Positions 40,946 to 49,544 of a stretch of 64,000 nt of DNA are shown piece after piece; the first letter of the stretch is position 1, and each line of letters starts with the position of its first letter. Both the position numbers and the translations under genes were made by a program. This stretch comes from Bordetella petrii. GTDB taxonomy: Bacteria > Pseudomonadota > Gammaproteobacteria > Burkholderiales > Burkholderiaceae_B. Under the pieces are notes generated by a model, which saw only the letters and a program-made list of their open reading frames with translations, was not told the DNA's origin and did not search any database. Location: the NCBI RefSeq assembly GCF_000067205.1, contig NC_010170.1, positions 4,650,001-4,714,000 of the forward strand, given 5' to 3'.

Positions 40946-41638
40946 CTATGCCGCCACCGTGCGCGTGCCGCCCATGCGGGCCTCGACGAGCTTGACGATG
41001 CCGGTAAGAATAAGGTTCAGCACGAAGTAGGTCAGCGCCAGCAGCGAAAACACTTCGAACGGCTTGGTCAGCAGCATGTTGTTGACCTGCGCCGCGGCAA
41101 AAGTCAGTTCATGCACGCTGATGACGAAACCCAGCGAGGTTTCTTTTACCGTCGAGATGAACTGGCTGAGCATGCTGGGAATGGTGTTGTACAACGCCTG
41201 CGGCAGCACGATCTTGCGCATGGCCTGCATGTGGCTCAGGCCCAGCGAGCGGCCCGCTTCCATTTGCCCCGCGGGCAACGCCTGGATGCCGCTGCGGATG
41301 ATCTCTGACAGGTAAGCGCCCTCGTAGATGATCAGCGCCGCCGCCATGGTGACCACGCCGCTGACGGTATTGCCGATCAGCAGCGGCAGAAAGAAATACG
41401 CCCAGAAGATGAACATGATGAGCGGCAAACCGCGCACCACGTAAACCACGGCCGTTGCCGGCCAATAGAAGATCTTGTGCGAACTGATGCGCCCCAGCGC
41501 CAGCAGCACGCCAATGGGAAAAGCCAGGGCCAGGCTGACCAGCGCCAGCCCGACGGTGGCCACCAGCCCGCCCATGGGGCCGTTGGGCCATTGCCCCACC
41601 AGCAATAGCAGCCAGTTGTCGGAAAGTATGTCCAGCAT
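40946..41638 (-). CDS. Amino-acid ABC transporter permease (HisMQ/GlnP type)
   Basis: 230 residues with about five membrane segments, starting near residue 23 (LVATVGLALVSLALAFPIGV). The EAA loop contacting the ATPase is visible (EAGRSLGLSHMQAMRKIVLP). It pairs with the second permease, which lies seven bases upstream in the operon. Confidence 0.9.
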   Translation of the reverse strand: MLDILSDNWLLLLVGQWPNGPMGGLVATVGLALVSLALAFPIGVLLALGRISSHKIFYWPATAVVYVVRGLPLIMFIFWAYFFLPLLIGNTVSGVVTMAAALIIYEGAYLSEIIRSGIQALPAGQMEAGRSLGLSHMQAMRKIVLPQALYNTIPSMLSQFISTVKETSLGFVISVHELTFAAAQVNNMLLTKPFEVFSLLALTYFVLNLILTGIVKLVEARMGGTRTVAA

Positions 41639-41644
41639 GGCGGA

Positions 41645-42349
41645 TTACCGGGTCTTGGTCACGTACGCGACCCGTTTGGATAACAGCGCGCCGGCCAGCA
41701 TCAGCAGCAGCGAAATCGCCAGGTACAGCACCGTCACCACCAGGTAGGCCTCGAAGGTCTTGAAAGTGGCGGACTCGATGGTGCGGCCCGCCCCGGTGAG
41801 CTCGATCAGGCCGATGGCCATGGCCAGGCTGGTGTTCTTGAACAGCAGCAGCGTCTGGTTGGTGAGAGGCGGAATCGATATCTTGAACGCCTGGGGCAAT
41901 ATCACCTTGCGCATGGCCTGCAGGTAGCTGAGACCCAGGCTGCGCGCGGCCTCCATCTGGCCGCGCGGAATGGCCCGGATGGCGCTGCGCAGGTCTTCGC
42001 TGACATACGCGGCGGTGACCAGGCCGATGGCAATGGTGGCGTAGAAGAACTCGCCGCCGATGATGTTGATGGCGTCGTTGAGCGCGGGCGGCACGATGGC
42101 CGCCACGCCGAAGTACCACAGCAGTATGTGCACCAGCATGGGCACGTTGCGGTGAAACGCCACATACAGCGCGATAAGCCAGTTCAGCGCGCGCAGGTTC
42201 AGCATGCGCAGCACGGCCAGCAGGCTGCCCAGCGCGAAGGCCAGCAGCCAGGCCAGCAGGGTCATTTCGAGGGTCGTCGCCAACCCTCCCAGAATCAGCG
42301 TCGGGTAGCCGTTACTGAGTAACGCACCGAAATCCAATGTGTAGTTCAT
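41645..42349 (-). CDS. Amino-acid ABC transporter permease (HisMQ/GlnP type)
   Basis: 234 residues with the same layout as its neighbour: membrane segments from residue 18, and the EAA loop EAARSLGLSYLQAMRKVILP. The two permeases are homologous and would form the heterodimeric channel. It follows the binding-protein gene by 23 bases. Confidence 0.9.
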   Translation of the reverse strand: MNYTLDFGALLSNGYPTLILGGLATTLEMTLLAWLLAFALGSLLAVLRMLNLRALNWLIALYVAFHRNVPMLVHILLWYFGVAAIVPPALNDAINIIGGEFFYATIAIGLVTAAYVSEDLRSAIRAIPRGQMEAARSLGLSYLQAMRKVILPQAFKISIPPLTNQTLLLFKNTSLAMAIGLIELTGAGRTIESATFKTFEAYLVVTVLYLAISLLLMLAGALLSKRVAYVTKTR

Positions 42350-42372
42350 AAGCAGCTACCCGCCCCGACGGC

Positions 42373-43203
42373 TCAACCCTTGATTTCTTCGACCTTGAAG
42401 ACGCGCTTGGTCGGGAACTTGGTGTCCGGGCCAAACCAGCGGTCGAAGATCACCTGCATCTTGCCCGAGGCTTCCAGGCCGGACAACACCTTGTTGACCT
42501 CGGTGCGCAGGCCGTCTTCACCCTTGGCCATGCCAATGCCCCAGGGTTCGACAAACAGCGGGTCTTCAATGATCTCGAGCTTGACGGGCGACGACTCGGC
42601 GTCTTGCTTGAACTTCAGCAGCATCAGTTCCGAACCGACGAAGCCGGACACCTTCTTCTGCTGCAGCGCCATGAAGGCGGTGGGCGGATCCTTGAACGTG
42701 ACCGTGGTCACGTCGGGAATCAGGCGCTTGGCGCCGGCTTCCGACGACGACCCCGCCACGGCGCTGACGCGCTTGCCGGCCAGGTCGGCGTTGGTTTTCA
42801 GCGTACCCGCGTCGTCGCGGCGGATCAGGATTTTCTGCGGGCTGACATAGTGCTGGTAGCTGTAGTCGATCTGCTTGGCGCGATCTGGGCTCCAACCCAG
42901 GTTGGCGGCCACGACGTCCACCCGGCCGCCGGCCAGTTCGGGAATGCGGGCAGCCACCGAGATCATCTTGACCTCCAGCTTGACGCCCAGATGGTCGGCA
43001 ATGGCCTTGCACAGGTCGATTTCATAGCCGACGACCTGGCGGGTTTTCGGGTCCTGGAAACTGAAGGGCTCGGACGTGCCCAGCGTGCCGCATACCAGCG
43101 CGCCGCGTTCCTTGATGTTGGCCAGCGCGTCGGCGTGCGCCACGCCGGCAACACCCAGGCATGCCAGCAAGGGCACGTACTTCAGAATGTTCTTGAAGCT
43201 CAT
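42373..43203 (-). CDS. Periplasmic amino-acid binding protein
   Basis: 276 residues. Signal peptide residues 1-24 (ACLGVAGVAHADAL). The family-3 solute-binding pattern follows: TLGTSEPFSFQDPKTRQVVG, then YEIDLCKAIADHLGVKLE and GGRVDVVAANLGWSPDRAKQ. It delivers an amino-acid-like ligand to the permeases. The aminotransferase and aldolase genes upstream suggest a ligand that is transaminated and then cleaved. Confidence 0.9.
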   Translation of the reverse strand: MSFKNILKYVPLLACLGVAGVAHADALANIKERGALVCGTLGTSEPFSFQDPKTRQVVGYEIDLCKAIADHLGVKLEVKMISVAARIPELAGGRVDVVAANLGWSPDRAKQIDYSYQHYVSPQKILIRRDDAGTLKTNADLAGKRVSAVAGSSSEAGAKRLIPDVTTVTFKDPPTAFMALQQKKVSGFVGSELMLLKFKQDAESSPVKLEIIEDPLFVEPWGIGMAKGEDGLRTEVNKVLSGLEASGKMQVIFDRWFGPDTKFPTKRVFKVEEIKG

Positions 43204-43222
43204 GATTTTCTCCCGTGAAATG

Positions 43223-44452
43223 TTATTTAAGTTGGCTGCACGCCCAAGACAGCTTTTCGCATCCGGTCCGTATGGTGTCGAGATCGGTGGCGAAACTCAT
43301 GCGCATGTAGCCGGGGTTGCCATAGGCGGTGCCGTCCAGGACGGCGACGCCGGCGGCGTCCAGCAGGTAATGCACAAAATCCAGGTCGTTCCCGATGGTC
43401 TTGCCATCGGGGGTTCGCTTGCCAATGAAGCCCTGGATATTGGGAAACACATAGAACGCCCCTGCGGGCATGGGGCACGACATCGATTCGATGTCGTTGA
43501 GCAGGTCCACGATGATGTCGCGGCGCGCTTTGTACAGGGCGATGATGTCGGCCACGCATTGCTGGTCGGCCGACAGCGCCGTGGCCGCCGCCACCTGGCA
43601 GATCTGGCTGGCGCAGGAAGTCGATTGCGATATCAGCGTCGAAATCGCCTTGGCCATCCAGGCGGGGCCGGCGGCGTAACCTACGCGCCAGCCGGTCATG
43701 GCATAGGCCTTCGATACACCATTGACCAGCAGCACGCGCGGCCCCAGGCCGGGTTTGACGGCCAGCGGCGACACATAGCGGCCATCGTAGCAAAAGTGCT
43801 CGTAGATTTCGTCGACCATCAGCAGCACGTGCGGATGACGTTCCAGCACGGCCAGAAGCGCCGCGAGCTCTGCTTCGGTGTAGATGGCGCCGGAAGGATT
43901 ATTGGGCGCATTGAGCAGCAGCCACTTCGTGCGCGGCGTAATGGCGGCTTCCAGCGCCTGCGGCGTCAACTTGAAACCCTGGGCCTCGACCGTGGGCACG
44001 ATGACAGGCTTGCCATCGTTCAACAGCACCATGTCCGGGTACGACACCCAGTACGGCGTGGGAATGATGACTTCGTCGCCTGCGTCCAGCGTGGCCTGCA
44101 GCGCCGAGAAAATCAGCTGTTTGGCGCCGGTGCCCACCACGAGCTGGTCGAGCGAGAACGACAGGCCGTTCTCGCGGCTGAACTTCTGCTGCGCGGCAAC
44201 CAGCAACTCGCGGATGCCCGACGACGACGTGTACTTGACCGATCCGCTTTCAATGGCCGCGATGCCGGCCCGCGCGATATGCGCGGGCGTGGGCACGTCG
44301 GGCTCGCCGATGGTGAAGTCGATGATGGTCTTGCCTTCGGCGCGTAGGCTGTCTACCTTGCGCTTGGCCGCCATGCTGGGTGAAGGCTTGATGGCGCTCA
44401 TGCGCCGGGCCAGGAACGCGGCCGGATCTTGTTGCGTGGAGGTTACGGTCAT
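43223..44452 (-). CDS. PLP-dependent aminotransferase, class I/II
   Basis: 409 residues, close to bacterial aspartate aminotransferases. NAPNNPSGAIYTEAELAAL, the cofactor Lys in NGVSKAYAMTGWRVGYA, and the C-terminal Arg region (MRMSFATDLDTI) are all present. It would move the amino group of the imported amino acid to 2-oxoglutarate or a similar acceptor. It lies six bases after the RraA-type gene in the operon. Confidence 0.9.
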   Translation of the reverse strand: MTVTSTQQDPAAFLARRMSAIKPSPSMAAKRKVDSLRAEGKTIIDFTIGEPDVPTPAHIARAGIAAIESGSVKYTSSSGIRELLVAAQQKFSRENGLSFSLDQLVVGTGAKQLIFSALQATLDAGDEVIIPTPYWVSYPDMVLLNDGKPVIVPTVEAQGFKLTPQALEAAITPRTKWLLLNAPNNPSGAIYTEAELAALLAVLERHPHVLLMVDEIYEHFCYDGRYVSPLAVKPGLGPRVLLVNGVSKAYAMTGWRVGYAAGPAWMAKAISTLISQSTSCASQICQVAAATALSADQQCVADIIALYKARRDIIVDLLNDIESMSCPMPAGAFYVFPNIQGFIGKRTPDGKTIGNDLDFVHYLLDAAGVAVLDGTAYGNPGYMRMSFATDLDTIRTGCEKLSWACSQLK

Positions 44453-44458
44453 GGCGGT

Positions 44459-45130
44459 CTACAGCAGGTTCTTCGCTTCCAGCACGGGGTGCAGCCAGCT
44501 CTGGCGTTCGTCGCCCGCGGCAATCTCGGCCATGATGCGTTCTTCCTTGGCGGCATGCTCGCGTGCCTTCTGCACCAGCACATCAGCCATGGCCACCGGG
44601 AACGACACAATGCCGTCTTCGTCGGCCACGATCACGTCGCCGGGCTGGATGATCTGGCCGCCAATGCTGACCGGCACGTTGACTTCGCCGGGGCCGTCTT
44701 TATACGGGCCGCGGTGCACGTGGCCGCGCGCATAGCAAGGGAAGTCGTCGTTCTCGAAAGCCGCGACGTCGCGAATCGCGCCGTCCACGATCAGGCCCGC
44801 GCAGCCGCGCTGCTGCAGGTAGCGCTTCATGATCTCGCCCACGCAGGCGTTGGTCAGGTCGCCGCCCGCGTCCACCACCAGCACGTGGCCGGGCTGAATC
44901 AGCGTCATGGCTTTGTAGATGAACAGGTTGTCGCCCGGCCGCGTCTTCACGGTAAGCGCGCTGCCCACCAGCTTGCCGCGCCGGTTGTAGCGGGACAAGC
45001 CAACCACGCCGCGCTGGCGGTGCAGGTTGTCGCTCAGGTGCGGGGTCACGATGGGCTGCAGCGCGGCAGCAAGCTCGGCGCTAAGCACCGGGGGGGCGGA
45101 ATTGAGGGTGAATGGCGATGAATTCTGCAT
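44459..45130 (-). CDS. RraA-like 4-hydroxy-4-methyl-2-oxoglutarate aldolase family protein
   Basis: 223 residues. The aldolase signature is present: GGDLTNACVGEIM, then AGLIVDGAIRDVAAFE with the catalytic Arg-Asp pair, and GEVNVPVSIGGQIIQPGDVI. Family members cleave 4-hydroxy-4-methyl-2-oxoglutarate to two pyruvates, or related acids. It is the first gene of the - strand operon. Next to an aminotransferase and amino-acid importer, the true substrate could be the keto acid of a 4-hydroxy-glutamate-like compound. This is inference. Confidence 0.82.
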   Translation of the reverse strand: MQNSSPFTLNSAPPVLSAELAAALQPIVTPHLSDNLHRQRGVVGLSRYNRRGKLVGSALTVKTRPGDNLFIYKAMTLIQPGHVLVVDAGGDLTNACVGEIMKRYLQQRGCAGLIVDGAIRDVAAFENDDFPCYARGHVHRGPYKDGPGEVNVPVSIGGQIIQPGDVIVADEDGIVSFPVAMADVLVQKAREHAAKEERIMAEIAAGDERQSWLHPVLEAKNLL

Positions 45131-45402
45131 GGGCTCGTACTCCAGGAGCAGCGATCATGCAAAAAACGCGGACAACCCAAAAGGGAATTAAAAGCTTAAG
45201 TTCTTATTCCTTTAAGGAATATTTGCTCGAGCCTCCCACCGTACGGACCGGAAAAATCGAATATTTCCCCTTTTATAACAACAACTTGAGAAATCTCCGC
45301 GGGGGCCGCGCCCTGGGTTGGCCGGCGGACGCACCAGCGCGCCAAAATGGCGCGGCTACGGGTAAGTCCTTATGCAGCGCCGTGGCATGCCCGGCAACGA
45401 CC
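45131..45402 (-). promoter_or_regulatory. AT-rich promoter region of the aldolase/transport operon
   Basis: 272 bp without a gene, much more AT-rich than its surroundings from 45150 to 45300. It holds the palindrome ATTCCTTTAAGGAAT (45206-45220), with 7-bp arms, resembling a LysR-type box (T-N11-A). A second imperfect dyad GGAAAAATCGAATATTTCC lies near 45252. The LysR gene at 45403-46275 ends into this region and is a candidate regulator of both flanking operons. Confidence 0.5.
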
Positions 45403-46275
45403 TCAGGTCCGATACTCCTGCTCCGCGGCTTTTACAAAAGCCTCCACCAGTTGCATGCGCGGACACGAGCGGGCCCAGATCAGGCCAAAGCGGCGCGGCT
45501 GGCAGGGCACGGGCAAGGGCAGGCTGATGACGTTCAGGCCCTGCTTCCACAGGTTCCAGGCATTGGGCACGATAGCCACGCCCAGGCCTTTGTTGACCAT
45601 CAGGGCGATGGATTCGGTCGAGGCCAGTTCGTAGCGGTCGCGCGTGGCGATGCCCGACTTCTTCAGGTACTGGTCGATCAGGTTGCCGATCCAGCTGCCG
45701 GCTTCGTAGCGAATGAAGTCTTCACTGTTGAGCAAGTCTTGCGCGCTGCGCCCCTGATGAGAGGCCGAGGCCAGCAATGAAAAATGTTCTTCGCGCAGCA
45801 GGCGCCACACCAGCTTCTTGGGCAGTTCGAACGGCGCTTCCAGGGCAATGGCGACGTCCAGCTCGCCGCTTTCGACGCTGGCGTAGAACTCGGTGGACAG
45901 CCCGGCGCGAATGAACACATGCAGGTCGGGATAGCGCCTGGCCAGCGTGGCCAGGATATTGGGCACGGTGCTGTTCAACGACGTATTGCCGGTGCCCAGG
46001 CGCAACTCGCCGCGTATCTCGCGGGCGTGGGCCAGGGTGCGCAGGGAATCCACATCGTCCAATATTTTCTGCGATGTCTCGAGGATGCGATGCGCTGCTT
46101 CGGTCAGGTGCACCGTCTTGCCCGAACGGGCCACCAGGGGCGCGTCGACGTGCGTTTCAAGTGCGCGAATCTGCTGCGCCACGGCGCCATGCGTGATGTT
46201 CAGGCGGCGGGCGGCCTCGGCCATGGAGCCATAGCGGTGGATGGCCAGCAGCGTATGCAGGAAATGGGTATTCAC
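45403..46275 (-). CDS. LysR-family transcription regulator
   Basis: 290 residues. Helix-turn-helix at residues 1-60 (LLAIHRYGSMAEAARRLNIT, then HGAVAQQIRALE). The ligand domain follows. It is divergent from the CitE-like lyase gene, with 86 bp between them, the standard arrangement for a regulator of that operon. The gap holds AT-rich sequence near AGATTTTATATCT, a candidate binding site. Confidence 0.87.
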   Translation of the reverse strand: MNTHFLHTLLAIHRYGSMAEAARRLNITHGAVAQQIRALETHVDAPLVARSGKTVHLTEAAHRILETSQKILDDVDSLRTLAHAREIRGELRLGTGNTSLNSTVPNILATLARRYPDLHVFIRAGLSTEFYASVESGELDVAIALEAPFELPKKLVWRLLREEHFSLLASASHQGRSAQDLLNSEDFIRYEAGSWIGNLIDQYLKKSGIATRDRYELASTESIALMVNKGLGVAIVPNAWNLWKQGLNVISLPLPVPCQPRRFGLIWARSCPRMQLVEAFVKAAEQEYRT

Positions 46276-46361
46276 GTCATAGATTTTATATCTTCTGAAG
46301 GTAGATTAAGCACAGCCGAACGGCGCGGCGCTTCTCCATAATCGCAGCAAAAGGAGACCCC

Positions 46362-47228
46362 ATGAGAAGCAAGCTGTTCGTCCCGGCTTCCCGCCCGGAG
46401 TTGTTCACCAAGGCACTCGCCAGCGCGGCCGACGCCATCAGTTTCGACCTGGAAGACGCCGTGCTGCCCGATCGCAAAGCATATGCGCGCGAACAACTGG
46501 GCCTGCTGCTGGACGAGCCCGCGGCGGCACGATCGGGCAAGACCCTGATCGTGCGCGTCAATGCCATGGACACGAGCCACTTCGTGGACGATCTGCGCGT
46601 GGCCTGCCGGGCCGGCATCGACATCATCAATATTCCCAAAATCGAATCGCGCGATGACCTGCTGGCCGGTATTGCGCAGTTGGAACAGATCGAACCCGGA
46701 GTACGCGCCGCGGGCCAGCCGCCCGTGAAGGTGCTGGCCAATATCGAGTCGCCGGCGGCGCTGCTGAACGCGGCGCAGATCGCGGGCGCGCACGAGCGGG
46801 TGTGGGGCCTGCAACTCGGCCTGGGCGATCTGTTCGAACCGCTGGACATCGCCCGCTACGACGCCCCCAATGTGCATGCCGTAATGTTCGCCTTGCGTAT
46901 GGCGGCCGCCGCGTCGGGCCGCGTGGTGCTGGATTCGGCCTACGCCGACGTGACGAACGCGCAGGGTTTCCGTGAAGAGGCCCTGCTGGCGCGGCGCGTG
47001 GGCTTTCTGGGTAAGACTTGCATCCACCCCAGCCAAGTCGCGCTGGCCAACGACGTATTCAGTCCTACCGAACAAGAACTGGCCTGGGCGCGCAAGATCA
47101 TCGATGCCGAGGCCCGCAATGGAGGCAACGGCGCCTACCTGCTCGACGGCAAGATGATCGACGCACCCTTCGTGCAGCGCGCGCGGCTGATCGTGGCGCG
47201 GGCTGGGCAACAAGCAGCGGGGCACTGA
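46362..47228 (+). CDS. HpcH/HpaI-family lyase, CitE-like
   Basis: 288 residues. RSKLFVPASRPELFTKAL at the start, then SFDLEDAVLPDRK, a catalytic Glu in VLANIESPAAL, and the metal-binding Asp in LGLGDLFEPLD. CitE-like enzymes cleave or form beta-hydroxyacyl-CoA esters such as malyl-CoA or citramalyl-CoA. A CoA-transferase follows after one base, so the pair could activate a hydroxy acid and split it. An AAAGGAG site precedes ATG 46362. Confidence 0.85.
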   Translation: MRSKLFVPASRPELFTKALASAADAISFDLEDAVLPDRKAYAREQLGLLLDEPAAARSGKTLIVRVNAMDTSHFVDDLRVACRAGIDIINIPKIESRDDLLAGIAQLEQIEPGVRAAGQPPVKVLANIESPAALLNAAQIAGAHERVWGLQLGLGDLFEPLDIARYDAPNVHAVMFALRMAAAASGRVVLDSAYADVTNAQGFREEALLARRVGFLGKTCIHPSQVALANDVFSPTEQELAWARKIIDAEARNGGNGAYLLDGKMIDAPFVQRARLIVARAGQQAAGH

Positions 47229-47229
47229 C

Positions 47230-48447
47230 ATGAGCCAGCCAGACGCTCCCGCCGGGTCTGCCCCGCTGGCCGGCATCAAGGTCATCGACCTCAGCGCCTA
47301 TATTGCCGGCCCCTACGGCGGCGCCTTGCTGGCCGACCTGGGCGCCGATGTCATCAAGGTAGAACCGCCCGACGGCGACAACCTGCGCCGGTATCCGTCG
47401 ACCCTGGCCGCGGAAAGCCGCGCCTTCCTGGGCGTGAACCGCGGCAAGCGCGGCGTGTGCCTGGACCTGAAACAACCCGCCGGCCAAAAGATACTGCGGC
47501 GGCTTGCGCGGCGGGCCGACGTGCTGCTGCACAATTTCCGGCCTTCGGTGCCCGCCCGCCTGGGCATCGACTACGCGACGCTCGGCGCGCTCAACCCGCG
47601 CCTGGTGTACTGCGCCATGACAGGCTATGGGCAAAGCGGTCCGCTGGCCGACAACGCCGGCTATGACCAGGTGCTGCAAGCGCGCACCGGCATCTGCGCG
47701 GCGCAAGGCATGGGCCGCGCCGGGCCGGAGATCGTATATGGGTCGGTGGTGGACTACTACGCCGCCGCCATGGTGGCCAACGGCATCACGGCGGCGCTGT
47801 ACCAGCGCGAGCGCACCGGCCGAGGCCAGGAAGTATCGGTGTCGCTGCTGGGCAGCGCGCTGGCCATGCAGTCGGCGCGCCTGGTGATGCAGCAGGACGA
47901 GCCGCGCGACATTAACCGCGACATGCGGTCGGGAGGCATTACCGGTATTCATCCCACCAAGGCCGGACACCTGTACATATCGGCCAATACCGCGCACTTC
48001 TGGAAGTCGCTGTGCACGCTCATCGGCAAGCCTGAGCTGGCCGACGACGAACGCTACGATTCGGTCAAAAAACGCGCGGCCCATGCCGACGAGCTGATTC
48101 CCCTGATCCGTCAGGGCCTGGCGGCGCGCACGGCCCTGGAGTGGGAAGAAATATTCGGGGTATCGGTGCCCTGCGCGGCGGTGCGCAAGGTAGAAGACAT
48201 GTTCGACGACCCGCAGGTCGCCGCGCAGGATTTCATCTTGGACATGCACCACTGCAAGGCCGGCGCATACAAAGGGATAGCCAACCTGATCAAGTTCGGC
48301 GCCAACCCCGCCGGCACCCGGCCCTACGGGGCGCCCGGCCTGGGCGAGCATACCCGCGCGGTGCTGGGCGAGCTGGACCTGTCGCCACAAGAGATCGAGT
48401 CCGCGTTTTCAAGCGGAGCCGCCGCCGAACACGAAACCGGCGGGTGA
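47230..48447 (+). CDS. CaiB/BaiF-family CoA-transferase (class III)
   Basis: 405 residues. GIKVIDLSAYIAGPYGGALL, then LGADVIKVEPPDGDNLRR, and the catalytic Asp region NAGYDQVLQARTGICAAQG are all typical of class III CoA-transferases. It would pass CoA from a donor to the substrate of the CitE-like lyase, the gene before. The start has no strong ribosome-binding site but lies one base after the lyase stop. Confidence 0.88.
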   Translation: MSQPDAPAGSAPLAGIKVIDLSAYIAGPYGGALLADLGADVIKVEPPDGDNLRRYPSTLAAESRAFLGVNRGKRGVCLDLKQPAGQKILRRLARRADVLLHNFRPSVPARLGIDYATLGALNPRLVYCAMTGYGQSGPLADNAGYDQVLQARTGICAAQGMGRAGPEIVYGSVVDYYAAAMVANGITAALYQRERTGRGQEVSVSLLGSALAMQSARLVMQQDEPRDINRDMRSGGITGIHPTKAGHLYISANTAHFWKSLCTLIGKPELADDERYDSVKKRAAHADELIPLIRQGLAARTALEWEEIFGVSVPCAAVRKVEDMFDDPQVAAQDFILDMHHCKAGAYKGIANLIKFGANPAGTRPYGAPGLGEHTRAVLGELDLSPQEIESAFSSGAAAEHETGG

Positions 48448-48529
48448 CGCCGCGCACACGCCCACTTGCGTCTTACGCAGTATCTATAAACAATCCGCCG
48501 GCACGACTGGCGTACAACGGAGACAAACC

Positions 48530-49516
48530 ATGCGTCATACCAGGAAAATGCTGCAAGCCGCCGCGCTGGCCTGCCTGCTGGGCCAGTTCGCGCTGCCCGC
48601 CACGGCGGCGGCCCAGGGCTACCCCGACAAACCCATCACCATGCTGGTGCCCTACCCGGCCGGCCAGTCGGTGGACTTGCTGGCGCGCGTCATCAGCGAC
48701 GGATTGTCGAAGGTGCTGGGCCAGCCCATCATCGTCGAAAACAAGCCGGGCGCCGGCGGTACCTTGGGCACGGGCCTGGTGGCGCGCGCCGCGCCCGACG
48801 GATACACCCTGGGCATGAGTTCCAGCGGTCCGCTGGGCATTGCGCCGCACCTGTTCAAGAACACCAACTACGATCCGGTCAAGGACTTCACCGCCATCAT
48901 GAACGTGGCCGCCGTGGCGCAGACCATGGTGGTGTCGGCCAAGTCGGACATCACGTCCGTGCAAGACCTGGTGGCCGCCGCCAAGGCCAAGCCCAACAAG
49001 CTCAACTTCGGTTCGCCGGGCAACGGGTCAACCAGCCACTTGACCCAGGAAATGTTCAAGCAGCGCGCCCACGTGCAGATGCTGCACGTGCCCTACAAGG
49101 GCGGCCCGGCCGCCATCACCGACCTGATCGGCGGACAGATCGACGTGCTGTTCGAAGCTTCGCCCACCGTCACGCCTTTCATCAATCGCGGCGACCTGCG
49201 CGCGCTGGCGGTAACCACCCGCGCGCCGATTCCGGCGCTGCCGCAAGTCAAGCCGCTGGCCAGCCAGGGCTACGAGAACTTCGAAGCCGTAGGCTGGATG
49301 GGCATCGTGGGGCCGGCCCACATGAAGCCGGAAGTCGTGCGCACGCTGCACGCGGCGCTGGTCAAGACGCTGCAAGACCCCGCCGTGCGCCAGAAGCTCG
49401 ACACGCAGGGTATGCTGACCGTCGGCGACACGCCTGAACAGTTCGCGGCCTTCATCAAGAGCGAATCCGAAAAATGGGGCTCGGTAATTCGCAGCGCCGA
49501 CATCAAGGTTCAATAA
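48530..49516 (+). CDS. Bug-family periplasmic binding protein (tripartite tricarboxylate type)
   Basis: 328 residues with a signal peptide (LPATAAAQGYPD). Bug landmarks: PITMLVPYPAGQSVDLLARV, IIVENKPGAGGTLGTGL, AAPDGYTLGM, then HVPYKGGPAAITDLIGGQID. It is the third gene of the lyase/CoA-transferase operon, so its ligand is probably the acid that those enzymes degrade. No transporter membrane genes are in the window. Confidence 0.9.
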   Translation: MRHTRKMLQAAALACLLGQFALPATAAAQGYPDKPITMLVPYPAGQSVDLLARVISDGLSKVLGQPIIVENKPGAGGTLGTGLVARAAPDGYTLGMSSSGPLGIAPHLFKNTNYDPVKDFTAIMNVAAVAQTMVVSAKSDITSVQDLVAAAKAKPNKLNFGSPGNGSTSHLTQEMFKQRAHVQMLHVPYKGGPAAITDLIGGQIDVLFEASPTVTPFINRGDLRALAVTTRAPIPALPQVKPLASQGYENFEAVGWMGIVGPAHMKPEVVRTLHAALVKTLQDPAVRQKLDTQGMLTVGDTPEQFAAFIKSESEKWGSVIRSADIKVQ

Positions 49517-49544
49517 TCCCGCAGCGGCATACCGGAGGATAGCC

